64,000 nucleotides of DNA from Pontibacillus salicampi (GCF_042434395.1 NZ_JBHLTP010000002.1:62001-126000), one strand, 5' to 3'; shown: positions 8,665-18,104, counted from the stretch's first letter. A program made the numbers and translations. Notes: generated from the letters alone by a model not told the origin.

Positions 8665-10152
8665 TTGAAGAAAGTAATAGTTATTGGTGCAGGACCAGGC
8701 GGTTTAGCTTCTGCCATGCTCCTTGCTGCAAAAGGATTTGAAGTCCACGTTTATGAGAAACAAGGAGCGGTGGGTGGCCGAAATGCCATGCTAGAGCTAG
8801 GGGATTATCGGTTTGACGTAGGACCGACATTTTTTAGTATGCCGCACATTTTAGAGGAGCTCTTTGAAGCCTCAAACCGTAACATGCACGATTATCTAAA
8901 CCTGCAGGAATTAGATCCGATGTATGATCTTTTCTTTGAAGATAAACAGCTAACCATGTACCGTGACCCAGAAAAAATGACGTCCCAAATTTCAACACAT
9001 TTTCCTGGCAATGAACAAGGCTATACACGTTTTATGAACGAGACTCGTAAACGAATGAACGCATTAATGCCTATGCTTCAAAACCGCCACCATCGACTGA
9101 TAGATTATGTAAGACCACGAACGTTAAAGGCGTTACCTCATTTAGCATTAGGAAAATCATTATATGATGTGTTGTCAGATTATTTTGATGAAGAACAACT
9201 AAAGCTTGCCTTCACTTTTCAAGCAAAATATTTAGGAATGTCTCCTTGGGAGTGCCCTGGAGCGTTTTCTATTCTTTCCTTTATGGAACATGAGTATGGC
9301 GTTTTCCACCCTATCGGCGGTGTTAATCAAATTTCAAAAGCTATGGCTAAGGTAATAAAGGAGCATGGTGGCAGTATCCATTTAAACAGCCCCGTGAAGA
9401 AGCTGATTTTATCTGACCGCAAGGTAAATGGAATTGAACTGGAGAATGGGGATGAAGTAGTTGCAGATGATGTAGTCATCAATGCAGACTTTGCTCACGC
9501 TATGGAGCATCTCGTGGAAGAGCCAGTTTTAAAGAAATACTCTAAAGAGAAGATGGCAGAGAAGAAATATTCCTGTTCAACATTTATGATGTATCTCGGT
9601 GTTAATCAGAATATCAATCTGCCACATCACTCTATTATTTTCTCAAAGGATTATAAAGAGAATGTGGAGGAGATTACACAATCTTTTACTCTATCATCTG
9701 ATCCATCGATATACATTCATAATGCTTCTGTTACTGATAAGTCTTTGGCTCCAGAAGGGAAATCCGCTCTCTATATATTGGCACCAGTACCTAATAATTT
9801 CTCTGAGGTGGATTGGGAAATAGAGAAGCTGGCATTTCGCGAATTAATTCTTCAGCAAATAAAAGAAAAAACAGGTATTAACCTGTCGGAAGATATCATT
9901 GAAGAAGAAAAAATATTGACACCTCGCGGATGGGAAGAGGATTATAATGTCTATAAAGGGGCTACCTTTAATCTCGGACATCAGCTCTCCCAAATGATGT
10001 ACTTTAGACCACATAATCGCTTTAACGAATTAGATAACTGCTGGATTGTAGGTGGAGGAACCCATCCAGGAAGCGGACTGCCGACTATTTTAGAATCTGC
10101 ACGAATAACTGCAGCGTGGCTTGCAGAAGGAGAGAAGGTGAAGGAAGCATGA
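8665..10152 (+). CDS. CrtI/CrtN-type carotenoid desaturase (first of three)
   Basis: 495 residues from a TTG start placed right after CGGAGGTGAACGG. It is an FAD-dependent phytoene/diapophytoene desaturase family member. The N-terminal dinucleotide-binding motif is IGAGPGGLASA, followed by GGRN and DVGPTFFSMP. The C-terminal FAD motif is GGGTHPGSGLPTILESARI. It also carries SLAPEG, typical of CrtN/CrtI. It probably introduces double bases into the C30 or C40 backbone made by crtM two genes downstream. Its stop overlaps the next start as ATGA. Which desaturation step it performs cannot be told from sequence. Confidence 0.85.
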   Translation: MKKVIVIGAGPGGLASAMLLAAKGFEVHVYEKQGAVGGRNAMLELGDYRFDVGPTFFSMPHILEELFEASNRNMHDYLNLQELDPMYDLFFEDKQLTMYRDPEKMTSQISTHFPGNEQGYTRFMNETRKRMNALMPMLQNRHHRLIDYVRPRTLKALPHLALGKSLYDVLSDYFDEEQLKLAFTFQAKYLGMSPWECPGAFSILSFMEHEYGVFHPIGGVNQISKAMAKVIKEHGGSIHLNSPVKKLILSDRKVNGIELENGDEVVADDVVINADFAHAMEHLVEEPVLKKYSKEKMAEKKYSCSTFMMYLGVNQNINLPHHSIIFSKDYKENVEEITQSFTLSSDPSIYIHNASVTDKSLAPEGKSALYILAPVPNNFSEVDWEIEKLAFRELILQQIKEKTGINLSEDIIEEEKILTPRGWEEDYNVYKGATFNLGHQLSQMMYFRPHNRFNELDNCWIVGGGTHPGSGLPTILESARITAAWLAEGEKVKEA

Positions 10153-11624
10153 CATCAACCAAACACGTCGGGATGGTAGGTGGTGGAATTGGATCTTTAG
10201 TTTCCGCACTGTTACTATCAAAGGATTCCAATTACAAGATTACTATATTTGATAAGGGAGAAAGGATGGGTGGCCGGTTATCATTTGTTGAAAATGATGG
10301 TGATCGAATAGATCAGGGACCAACGATTATTTTATTGCCTGACATGCTCCTTTCTATATTAGAGGAAGGCGGTATTACAAAGGATAAGCTTCCAATAATC
10401 CAATGTGATCCTCTTTATACTGTAGATTATATGAATGGAAAACAGCTGACTAAATATCGTGATATGCAGAAGCAGCGTGAAGAAATTGAGCGGCTATTTC
10501 CTGGAGAAGGGGAAGGGTTTGACCGTTTTATTGCAGATATGAAATGGAGATATACATTAGGAGAAAAACAATTCCTCCAACAACATTTCGTCAATAAGAA
10601 GGATTTCTTCACTAGAAAAAATATGAAGGCGTTATTGAAGCTGAAAGCGTATCAACATGTGAAACGGTTAATGAAACAGTACTTTAAAAGCGAAGCATTG
10701 CAAAATATTTATGCCTTGCAAACGTTATATATTGGTGGGCACCCAGAAGCGTCTCCAGCATTATATTCTCTTGTTTCCTATAGTGAGCATGAGCACGGAA
10801 TATGGTATTTAAAAGGTGGGTATGCAAGCCTAGTAGAAATTCTTACAGAAGAGCTGCAACAAAGAGGAGTAACGATTGTACCGCAGGCGAATGTAGAACG
10901 ATTGACCATCCAAGATGGCAGCTGTGATGGGGTGATCGTAAACGGGAAGAAGGTGCCGTTCGACGACATAGTGTTAAATGGAGATTTTCCAATGATGGAT
11001 CGTCTTGTTGCGGATGAATATAAATTGAATCGCTCCTACACTCCTTCCTCTGGATGCTTCTTATTATATATGGGATTAGATACAATTTATGAGCAGCCAT
11101 CCATTCACCGCTTCTTTATGGGAGAAGATTTTGATGGGCATATGAAGGATGTGTTCCAGCACAAGCGTGTACCAGCATACCCATCCTTCTATACATTCCA
11201 TCCATCTATAATAGACGATTCCCTGGCAGGAACGAGCGAAGGAGTTCTTTACACTCTCGTCCCAGTGCCTTCTGGGGAGGAGATAGATTGGTCTAACAAG
11301 GAAGACTATGCACAGTGGATTATCCAGCTCATGGAAGAAAGAGGATACCCTAATTTGCGTAACCATATTAACTGGATGAAAATTAAGACACCTAAAGAAG
11401 CACAGCAGGAGGGTCTTTTCGGTGGTGGTAGCTTTGGCATTGCCCCTACTTTATTTCAATCTGGTGTATTTAGACCACAGCTGAAACCTTATCAGATTGA
11501 CCATGTATATGCGGTAGGTGCGTCAATCCACCCAGGTGGAGGAGTACCGATTGTCATGCAGGGAGCGAAGCTGCTAGCAGATTATCTTATGGAGCCATCT
11601 TATGCTATACTACAACATAAGTGA
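10149..11624 (+). CDS. CrtN-type carotenoid desaturase/oxidase (second of three)
   Basis: 491 residues from ATG at 10149 (a longer frame from 10116 lies inside the upstream gene). The 4-base ATGA overlap indicates translational coupling. Motifs: VGGGIGSLVSALLL, GGRLSF, DQGPTIILLPD, LQTLYIGGHPEASPALYS (close to the QTLYIG block of staphylococcal CrtN), and C-terminal FGIAPTLFQS and GASIHPGGGVPIVMQGAK. It belongs to the flavin amine oxidase/CrtI superfamily. In pigmented bacilli a set of CrtN paralogues performs desaturation and terminal oxidation, and this is probably one of them. Confidence 0.82.
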   Translation: MTSTKHVGMVGGGIGSLVSALLLSKDSNYKITIFDKGERMGGRLSFVENDGDRIDQGPTIILLPDMLLSILEEGGITKDKLPIIQCDPLYTVDYMNGKQLTKYRDMQKQREEIERLFPGEGEGFDRFIADMKWRYTLGEKQFLQQHFVNKKDFFTRKNMKALLKLKAYQHVKRLMKQYFKSEALQNIYALQTLYIGGHPEASPALYSLVSYSEHEHGIWYLKGGYASLVEILTEELQQRGVTIVPQANVERLTIQDGSCDGVIVNGKKVPFDDIVLNGDFPMMDRLVADEYKLNRSYTPSSGCFLLYMGLDTIYEQPSIHRFFMGEDFDGHMKDVFQHKRVPAYPSFYTFHPSIIDDSLAGTSEGVLYTLVPVPSGEEIDWSNKEDYAQWIIQLMEERGYPNLRNHINWMKIKTPKEAQQEGLFGGGSFGIAPTLFQSGVFRPQLKPYQIDHVYAVGASIHPGGGVPIVMQGAKLLADYLMEPSYAILQHK

Positions 11625-11635
11625 GGTGCTAAACG

Positions 11636-12484
11636 TTGAATAAAACCCAGTCTGCTTACTATTACTGTAAACAAATCATTGAAGCTCATTCCAAGACTTT
11701 TTCTAAAGCATTTGCCCTCTTGCCAAAGAAGCAAAAGCAAGCGGTCTGGGCTGTTTATGCCTTTTGCCGCGAAGTGGATGATATTGTAGATGAAGGAGAG
11801 AATCCTACTGTAGAATTAGCTCAGTTCGAAGAGAATTTCCGTATATTCTTAACAGGAACTATACCCTCTGAAAATCCGATGTGGATAGCCCTTAAAGATG
11901 TATTTGACCGATTTGATATGGATTCCGCTCCCTTTCAGGAAATGATTGAAGGACAACGACTGGATATAGATGCACATTATGTGAAGACAGAAAAGGAATT
12001 GTTAACGTATTGTTATTTGGTTGCCTCTACTGTAGGGCTCATGTTACTTCCGATTATTGCTCCAGGTAAGGAGAAGCAGTTGCAGGAAGGAGCTATCCAT
12101 TTAGGTAAAGGCATGCAGCTAACTAATATTCTTAGAGATATTGGGGAAGACATAGAGCGAGAAAGAGTATATATCCCTGAAGAGATGATGGAACGTTATG
12201 GATATTCCTATACTGATTTGGTAAATCGGGAAATAAATAATGCTTTTATACGCTTGTGGGAAGATTTGGCTCAGCAAGCAGAATGGCATTATGAACAAGC
12301 CCTCGAAACGATTCATGAGTACCCACTATATTCAAGAACCCCAGTTCAAGGGGCAGCATACCTCTATCAAGCTATCCTAGAAGCTATTCGTGAAAATCAG
12401 TATCAAGTATTCCATGAAAGAAACTTTGTGAGCGATGAGCAAAAGAAAGTCATCTTAGGTAACATGAATGTTCTAAAAGCATAA
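11636..12484 (+). CDS. crtM: Phytoene/squalene synthase family protein (CrtM-like)
   Basis: 282 residues. It condenses two prenyl diphosphates head to head, probably two farnesyl diphosphates to diapophytoene given the CrtN-type neighbours. Both aspartate-rich motifs are present: EVDDIVDE near residues 46-53 and RDIGEDIERERVYIP near 165-180. The start is TTG after GTGAGGTGCTAAACG, 11 bases behind the desaturase stop. It is the last gene of the plus-strand operon, followed by a strong bidirectional terminator at 12493. The product (C30 or C40) is inferred. Confidence 0.9.
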   Translation: MNKTQSAYYYCKQIIEAHSKTFSKAFALLPKKQKQAVWAVYAFCREVDDIVDEGENPTVELAQFEENFRIFLTGTIPSENPMWIALKDVFDRFDMDSAPFQEMIEGQRLDIDAHYVKTEKELLTYCYLVASTVGLMLLPIIAPGKEKQLQEGAIHLGKGMQLTNILRDIGEDIERERVYIPEEMMERYGYSYTDLVNREINNAFIRLWEDLAQQAEWHYEQALETIHEYPLYSRTPVQGAAYLYQAILEAIRENQYQVFHERNFVSDEQKKVILGNMNVLKA

Positions 12485-12492
12485 TAATCAAC

Positions 12493-12527
12493 AAAACCCG
12501 TCTAGATTTTCTTGCTAGACGGGTTTT
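12493..12527. terminator. Bidirectional terminator between the two convergent crt operons
   Basis: AAAACCCGTCTAG and CTAGACGGGTTTT form a perfect 13-bp stem with a 9-nt loop. A-runs and T-runs lie on both sides, so it can stop transcription from crtM and from the minus-strand crt operon. Confidence 0.9.
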
Positions 12528-12547
12528 GTTATGGGGGATAGATTAGA

Positions 12548-14017
12548 TTACTTATCTTTCTCAATGATGGAATGAGCTACATTTTTCCCGCTTAACACCA
12601 CCATAGGGGATCCTCCGCCAGGGTGAGTGCTTGCTCCGACAAAATATAGGTTTTCTAGATCCTGTGATTTATTATAGGGTCTCCGAAAAGCGTCTACCTT
12701 ACGATTAGAGGCCGGTCCATAAATGGAGCCTTTATAGGAACCAAATTGTTCTTCTATGTCTTCAGGAGTATATACCTGCTCTTCTACAACGTGTGGCTGA
12801 ATATCCTGCCCGAATGCTTTTAACCGATCATAAACTCGCTGCTTGTATGCTTCCTTATCTAGTGTTATGCCATTGTCGGTAAGTGCAGGCGCATTTACTA
12901 GAATAAAGCAATTGTCCCCATCAGGTGATACAGGTGGATCTGTCTTAGAGGACGTACATACATAGATGGTTGGGGAGGATGGGTAATAACCATCAGAGAG
13001 CTGTTTAAACTCCTTTTCATAGTTCTTAGTAAAAAATACATGGTGATGATGTAAACCATCCATTTGCTTATTTAGCCCTGCCAGAATTACGAAGGCAGAT
13101 ATGGAAGGCTCATAGCTGTCTGCCCGTTTATTAGTGAAGTGGGGCCTTGCACTTTCCTCCACTAGTTCAGGGTATTGCTTCAGTAAATCACCATTCATGA
13201 TGACTTCTTCCGCTTCAAGGGTAGTATTATTATGAAGTGTAACACCAGTGACTCGTTTATCCTTTATGACTAGCTTTGAAACAGGAGTATTAGGATACAG
13301 GTTAACGCCAAGCTTCTCAGCAGCAGCAGTTAATCCTTTAGCAATGTTCGTGTTACCACCTTTCACATAATACACGCCATCCACTAATTCTAAATAAGCA
13401 ATCATAGCAAAGGTTGCTGGGGCCACATAAGGGTTTGAGCCAATATAAGTTGCATATCTGTCCAGAGCTTGAATGATTTTTGGGTTTTCAAAATACTGCT
13501 TCATAAAATCGTGCATGGAAATATTGGGCTTAACCTTCATAAGAGCGGAGGCGAGCTTTGGAGATAAATAATCCTGCCAAGACTCAAAGGTTCGATGTAG
13601 AAAGTGTTGCTCAGAATAGCTATAAAGCCTTGTAATCTGTTGAATAAATTGCTTGTAACTGTTCGCTCCTTTTGGATCTAATCGCTTAAGCTGCTCCAGC
13701 ATATAGCGATGAGAAGAGGACAAATCAAATGAAAACCCATCTCCGAAGCTATTACGAGTATGTGTTTCTAATTGTTGGAACGAGAAATAATCTTCTGAAT
13801 TTAACCCTGCTTCCTCCATAACCTGTTGAAATACATGAGGCATGGTGATGGTATTAGGGCCAAAATCAAAATGATAGCTTCCTACATTTACATCCATCAT
13901 TTTTCCACCGAAGTGGCTGTTTTTCTCTAATATAGTAACGTTATAACCTGCTGATGCAAGATAGATGGAGGACGTTAGTCCAGCTAACCCCCCTCCAACA
14001 ATAATGATGTCTTTCAT
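12548..14017 (-). CDS. CrtP-like carotenoid oxidase (third CrtN paralogue)
   Basis: 489 residues. It resembles staphylococcal CrtP, which oxidises the terminal methyl of diaponeurosporene. Shared blocks are IVGGGLAGL at the N-terminus, GGKMMDV, DFGPNTITMPHVF, YIGSNPYVAPATFAMI, VYTPEDIEEQF followed by GSIYG, and YFVGASTHPGGGSPMVVLSG at the end. The ATG at 14017 overlaps the upstream glycosyltransferase stop as ATGA; a longer frame to 14038 is less likely. It is the last gene of the minus-strand operon. Oxidation at the chain end would create the acid that the neighbouring glycosyltransferase and acyltransferase decorate. Confidence 0.85.
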   Translation of the reverse strand: MKDIIIVGGGLAGLTSSIYLASAGYNVTILEKNSHFGGKMMDVNVGSYHFDFGPNTITMPHVFQQVMEEAGLNSEDYFSFQQLETHTRNSFGDGFSFDLSSSHRYMLEQLKRLDPKGANSYKQFIQQITRLYSYSEQHFLHRTFESWQDYLSPKLASALMKVKPNISMHDFMKQYFENPKIIQALDRYATYIGSNPYVAPATFAMIAYLELVDGVYYVKGGNTNIAKGLTAAAEKLGVNLYPNTPVSKLVIKDKRVTGVTLHNNTTLEAEEVIMNGDLLKQYPELVEESARPHFTNKRADSYEPSISAFVILAGLNKQMDGLHHHHVFFTKNYEKEFKQLSDGYYPSSPTIYVCTSSKTDPPVSPDGDNCFILVNAPALTDNGITLDKEAYKQRVYDRLKAFGQDIQPHVVEEQVYTPEDIEEQFGSYKGSIYGPASNRKVDAFRRPYNKSQDLENLYFVGASTHPGGGSPMVVLSGKNVAHSIIEKDK

Positions 14018-15129
14018 GAATAGAATCTTCCTTTCCAAGTGTAAGCTTTGCCAGTAATGGCTTTATACATAGAGGACCATAAAACACCCATCAACATTAC
14101 AGCAGATAGGGAAATCCCAAGAGAAAAGAGTGGGTTTGTCCTACTCCTTAGGTCCACCACTAATTTATGTAATACGATAATTAAAAAAGGTATCGCATAA
14201 TAAAAATCGGTCCCTAAAGAATATAGGAACAGCATGAAAGGCATAACATAGAATAGACAGTAAAATAGAGAAAGAGTAAGCGCTCCTGCTTTTGATTTTC
14301 CAATACCCACAAAAATGTTCTTCGTAAACCCTTCCCACGCAGATTGTAAGGATGGATACATATAACATTCTACATTGTCGCTTATATTAGCAAGAATCAT
14401 ACGACCGCTATGCTTTTTTACGAGTCGTGCTAACTCTACATCCTCCAATAATGAAGCATAAACGGCTTTATGTCCTCCAATATAGTCATAAATAGAACGC
14501 TTGAAGGCGATAAATTGACCACATGCTGCAGTAGTGGAGGTACGCCCGGTTTTATTAGCGAGGAATAGCGGAAGGTGAAGCTGTATAATAAAGTGCTGCA
14601 TCGTTACGAGTAATTGCACTAGTGGCTTAGTAATATAGCGAGGGAATCCACTAATCATATCTGCTTTATTATTATTCATAAACGCAAGAGTTTGTTCAAC
14701 AATGGTAGCTGATACCCTTACATCTGCATCAATAAAAAAAAGATGGGCACCCCTTGCTTGCTTACTTAAACGGTGACAAGCATGAACTTTTCCATTCCAA
14801 CCATCTGGTAAAGGGACTCCAGGGATAATGGTGAATCTGCTGTCACCCTGTATATGCTCCTCTAGTAGTGCCTTGGTGGCGTCTGTAGATTGATCATCAA
14901 GTAAGAGGATTTCAATGTTTGGATAGGTTATGCTCTTCAGGTTTACTATTAAGTCAGGAACATGAGCTTCTTCATTTCTAAGTGGTATAAGGATAGAGAC
15001 AAGCTCTGAGGTGGTAGTCTTTCGTTCCTCGCTTGGTAATTTTGGTAAAAAGAAGGTATTACACATGAGCCATACGAGCAAGATGCCTTCCAGTACACTG
15101 AACACAGCTAATACTGTATACATATGCAT
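14014..15129 (-). CDS. Family 2 glycosyltransferase, CrtQ-like
   Basis: 371 residues. An N-terminal membrane helix is followed by a GT2 domain: VSILIPLRNEEAHVPDLI, LLLDDQSTDAT, the DxD-type FIDADVRV and a downstream LLEDVELARLV. Three membrane helices follow, ending in a WKGRFYS tail also seen in staphylococcal CrtQ (WKGRQYS). It probably glucosylates a carotenoid acid at the inner membrane face. ATG follows GAAGGAGCGGAGA. It overlaps the CrtP-like gene by four bases and starts 12 bases after the acyltransferase. Confidence 0.85.
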   Translation of the reverse strand: MHMYTVLAVFSVLEGILLVWLMCNTFFLPKLPSEERKTTTSELVSILIPLRNEEAHVPDLIVNLKSITYPNIEILLLDDQSTDATKALLEEHIQGDSRFTIIPGVPLPDGWNGKVHACHRLSKQARGAHLFFIDADVRVSATIVEQTLAFMNNNKADMISGFPRYITKPLVQLLVTMQHFIIQLHLPLFLANKTGRTSTTAACGQFIAFKRSIYDYIGGHKAVYASLLEDVELARLVKKHSGRMILANISDNVECYMYPSLQSAWEGFTKNIFVGIGKSKAGALTLSLFYCLFYVMPFMLFLYSLGTDFYYAIPFLIIVLHKLVVDLRSRTNPLFSLGISLSAVMLMGVLWSSMYKAITGKAYTWKGRFYS

Positions 15130-15141
15130 TCTCCGCTCCTT

Positions 15142-15801
15142 CTACAGTAAAGGGTAGTAATCCTTTGTATTGTGATGGATGATATTTGATTTCACATTAT
15201 CTAAAAGCGCAGTGGATATTACCTCTAAATGCGCATTCCATTCAGATTTATTTAAGGAAGAGTCCATTGGATGAATGGCATTTCCTAATGACACATATAC
15301 GTTAGCCTTTCTACTTGATTGAAACGTATAATACAGGGCCACTGGTACTATTTGTATTTCTTCTACTTTCTTAGCTAGATAGGCTGCGCCTGATTGAAAA
15401 GCGAGAGGTCGCTGTTCCAGGTGATGCTCATCTCCTTGAGGAAACATCCACACTGATTTTCCTTCTTCTAAGCGTTCTTTTGCATATTGTAGGGAAGCAA
15501 GAATATCTCTTCTGCTCTCTTTATTTACAGAAAATGCACCAATTTTCTGGAAAATAGGAACATCTTTTAATCCACTCTCATGCATCATAGCATAACTGTC
15601 CGCTTGAAGAACATGACGGTTAAGTAAAAAGATAATAACTGGGTCCCACCAAGTACTATGATTTGGAAGAAATAATGTTCGTTGTGTCGATATCGGCGGG
15701 GAGCCTTGAATATATATATTATTAAAGTAATGCTTAACGAGTCTTGTAACAAACAGGTTAAACCCTTTTTCCCAAAATATGCTCTTCTTTGCTGGAATCA
15801 T
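15142..15801 (-). CDS. PlsC-type acyltransferase
   Basis: 219 residues with the 1-acylglycerol-phosphate acyltransferase signature: NHSTWWD (His-x4-Asp catalytic motif) near residues 48-54 and MFPQGDE in the third block. In staphyloxanthin-type pathways an acyltransferase esterifies the sugar; this one sits directly before the glycosyltransferase and probably acylates a glucosylated carotenoid. That role rests on context. Its start overlaps the CruF-like gene by 44 bases, which suggests tight coupling. Confidence 0.8.
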   Translation of the reverse strand: MIPAKKSIFWEKGFNLFVTRLVKHYFNNIYIQGSPPISTQRTLFLPNHSTWWDPVIIFLLNRHVLQADSYAMMHESGLKDVPIFQKIGAFSVNKESRRDILASLQYAKERLEEGKSVWMFPQGDEHHLEQRPLAFQSGAAYLAKKVEEIQIVPVALYYTFQSSRKANVYVSLGNAIHPMDSSLNKSEWNAHLEVISTALLDNVKSNIIHHNTKDYYPLL

Positions 15802-16555
15802 TAGTACCCCTCTTTTGTAAGTATAGTAGTATCCATAAACTAGTAAGTGAAGTGACTAACATCACAGCTCCATATAAGCCTTCTAACAAAGCAAGCCAGG
15901 TAAACATGATAGTTATGCTGAAAAATACAAATACAGCTCTTGTTTGCCATACAGGCTGTGATGGCTTTTGTTTTTGAAACATAACTAAAGCTAAGATTTG
16001 AAAGAAAATGGCAAGATAGAACCAGTCTGTGAAGTTAGAAAGGGGAATATTGTAATAGGGCCCATCCTCCTGCCATACCCAATATTCTTTTATTTGATAG
16101 GCGACTGGGTCAAGGATAAGGTCAATGCTGATTGCCAGAAATCCTCCGATGATGACAAAGGAGACAGCGTACCATCCAAAAGAAAGACGCCTCACTAGCG
16201 TGGAAGATATTTCGTGAGCACCCGCCATTACCATTAACCATGCGAAGCCAATTGTAATAGGAACGCCGCCAATCATTGGACCAAAATCATTATTGTAATA
16301 GTAATTTCCAAAGAACCCTTGGAATTGGACACCCAAATATTCTACGAGAATGGAAATAACGAATACAGCTCCACTGTACAATAGACCTTTAAGTGCACCA
16401 TATTGTTTATAAAAATATATTCCTCCTAATAAACCTGCTGCCATAAGGAATACAGCGTTAGCCCATTCCAGAGCAGGAGGGAGAATATCGAAGGTTAATA
16501 ATAGAAATCCGCAGCAAAACCAAATCACATAAAAACGAAATATCCCAGTACTCAC
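15758..16555 (-). CDS. CruF-like carotenoid biosynthesis membrane protein (DUF422)
   Basis: 265 residues with about seven hydrophobic helices. The block GNYYYNNDFGPMIGGVPITIGFAWLMVM matches the DUF422 pattern (YY-x-D-x-GP-x-I-x-GVP) of CruF and related carotenoid proteins; key residues are the Asp-Phe-Gly-Pro turn. CruF enzymes hydrate carotenoid ends (1',2'-hydratase). The start is GTG after AAAGGGAGGCAACTTTC. It is the first gene of the minus-strand crt operon. Its exact reaction in a CrtN/CrtP setting is not clear. Confidence 0.75.
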   Translation of the reverse strand: MSTGIFRFYVIWFCCGFLLLTFDILPPALEWANAVFLMAAGLLGGIYFYKQYGALKGLLYSGAVFVISILVEYLGVQFQGFFGNYYYNNDFGPMIGGVPITIGFAWLMVMAGAHEISSTLVRRLSFGWYAVSFVIIGGFLAISIDLILDPVAYQIKEYWVWQEDGPYYNIPLSNFTDWFYLAIFFQILALVMFQKQKPSQPVWQTRAVFVFFSITIMFTWLALLEGLYGAVMLVTSLTSLWILLYLQKRGTNDSSKEEHILGKRV

Positions 16556-16589
16556 GAAAGTTGCCTCCCTTTAAAGCCAAACTAAGATT

Positions 16590-16619
16590 ATTGTAAACTA
16601 TTTGCTTCCGTTTTGGCAG
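16590..16619 (-). promoter_or_regulatory. Likely promoter of the minus-strand crt operon
   Basis: On the minus strand CTGCCA (16614-16619) and TACAAT (16590-16595) are separated by 18 bp, about 35 bp upstream of the GTG start. It is a moderate match to a housekeeping promoter. Confidence 0.45.
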
Positions 16620-16674
16620 TTTTAATGTTTTCCAGAAAATAATAATAGAGAAAGAAGAAGGAGGTATTACCATA

Positions 16675-17199
16675 GTGCAGTGTCATACATTATCTTCTTC
16701 TGTGGGAATGGAGGATAGTATCATTGTAAATCTCTGTTCTGCCATCCCGATTTATTGTAATAACCAGCTGCTATTGTTTCAACAGATTTATAAGGGAGGG
16801 AAGAATGTAATAGTAAAGAGTGGTAATGGGTTAGATAATCGAATGGGGAAAGCTGGTTTATACTTGCTGTATTCCAAAACTAATATCCCAGAGGTCATTT
16901 TTGTACCATTAAAAAGACCTCCTGCAGGGGAAGCTTATTTACAAATAGCTAATCTGCAAGAGAAAGAATATGTAACTAGTAGAGCACTCTATGGAGATGT
17001 ACTTCATAGTGGGCTTGCTCCAGGTACTATCAGCTCTCCGTTACTATTGTTTGCCCCAATGGATCTACCAATAGAAATGAAGACCAACGTGACAACTGAT
17101 CCATGTAGAGGCTGGTGTACGAAGCCTGATACATGGAATATTCTTTGTAGTACAAATAACCCTGATTCGCGGCTATGTGTTGTGGAATTATTTATGTGA
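16675..17199 (+). CDS. Hypothetical protein (174 aa), unrecognised
   Basis: A 174-residue frame with GTG start and a strong ribosome binding site (AGAAGGAGGTATTACCATA). I recognise no domain. There is no signal peptide or membrane segment. The predicted chain is mixed, with many short hydrophobic strands. Seven cysteines are present, four of them in the last 35 residues (CRGWC near 144-148, then two more). It is divergent from the crt operon and its stop overlaps the tail of the TauE/SafE gene by eight bases. Codon use looks like its neighbours. It is probably a real, lineage-restricted gene. Confidence 0.55.
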   Translation: MQCHTLSSSVGMEDSIIVNLCSAIPIYCNNQLLLFQQIYKGGKNVIVKSGNGLDNRMGKAGLYLLYSKTNIPEVIFVPLKRPPAGEAYLQIANLQEKEYVTSRALYGDVLHSGLAPGTISSPLLLFAPMDLPIEMKTNVTTDPCRGWCTKPDTWNILCSTNNPDSRLCVVELFM

Positions 17200-17941
17200 A
17201 CCATAAACGAATACTCATTCCGATAACAGCTATTATCATGACAACTCTAACAAAGCCTTCCCCTTGTTTTACAGCAACCTTACTAGCAATAATGGCTCCA
17301 ATGCTGTTTCCTACAGCTAATGTGACACCGTAACCCCAATGGACTTGTCCACTGACAATAAATATGATGAGGGAGGATAAGATGTAAATGGCCACAATAA
17401 ATACTTTTAAACTATTCATGTGTACTAGATTTAATGTAGTTGTTAGAGTAAGCATCATTATTATAACAAAGCCAACACCAGCTTGAATAAACCCTCCATA
17501 AAAGCCGACAAGTAAAAAGACGATAAAAAGTATACTTAATTTTCCTTTTGTTAATTGGGAGGAAGTCTGTTTAAACCATCTTTGTGGCCTTATCACAATC
17601 GTTATTAGGACCAGTATCATTACTATTGATAATATGCGATTAAATAACTCGTCTGAAAGCTCCACAGCTAGCTTGGAGCCTGCAATGGAGCCAATGACAG
17701 CAGGGAATGCTAAATACAACCCTAATTTCCAATGGAATATACCATTATTTCGGAAGGAACTGATGGCTGTGATGTTTTGAGCTAAAATAGCTATACGGTT
17801 CGTTCCATTTGCAGTAGCAGAGGGAAGTCCTAAAAATATGAGGGCAGGTAATGTAATTAGGGAACCACCGCCTGCTAGCACGTTAATAAAGCCAGCTAAA
17901 ACCCCTACAGTTAAAATGATGAGTATATGAGTTAAAACCAT
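17192..17941 (-). CDS. TauE/SafE-family membrane permease
   Basis: 249 residues with seven to eight membrane helices. The N-terminal GFINVLAGGGSLITLPALIFLGLP is the family hallmark, and a second related half begins near FLLVGFYGGFIQAGVGFVII. These proteins export sulfite, sulfonates or other small organic anions, but substrates are mostly unassigned. The ATG at 17941 follows AAGGGAGAATGCTTT. It stands alone on the minus strand, with a small hairpin (ATCCTA / TAGGAT near 18038-18053) upstream. Confidence 0.85.
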   Translation of the reverse strand: MVLTHILIILTVGVLAGFINVLAGGGSLITLPALIFLGLPSATANGTNRIAILAQNITAISSFRNNGIFHWKLGLYLAFPAVIGSIAGSKLAVELSDELFNRILSIVMILVLITIVIRPQRWFKQTSSQLTKGKLSILFIVFLLVGFYGGFIQAGVGFVIIMMLTLTTTLNLVHMNSLKVFIVAIYILSSLIIFIVSGQVHWGYGVTLAVGNSIGAIIASKVAVKQGEGFVRVVMIIAVIGMSIRLWFT

Positions 17942-18065
17942 AAAGCATTCTCCCTTGATGTACTGTTATATACCGTTAACTATATCAAACCAATACCATC
18001 CTAGGAAAATAAATCCTCTTATGAACTGTCATTAAATCCTATTTATAGGATGTAGGAATCAATAA

Positions 18066-18094
18066 GAAAACCCGCAAATGAATTTGCGGGTTGA
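18066..18094 (-). terminator. Terminator of the DoxX gene
   Basis: AACCCGCAAAT and ATTTGCGGGTT form an 11-bp stem. Read on the minus strand it is followed by TTTTCTTATT. Confidence 0.85.
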
Positions 18095-18104
18095 AAGGTA
18101 TTGG

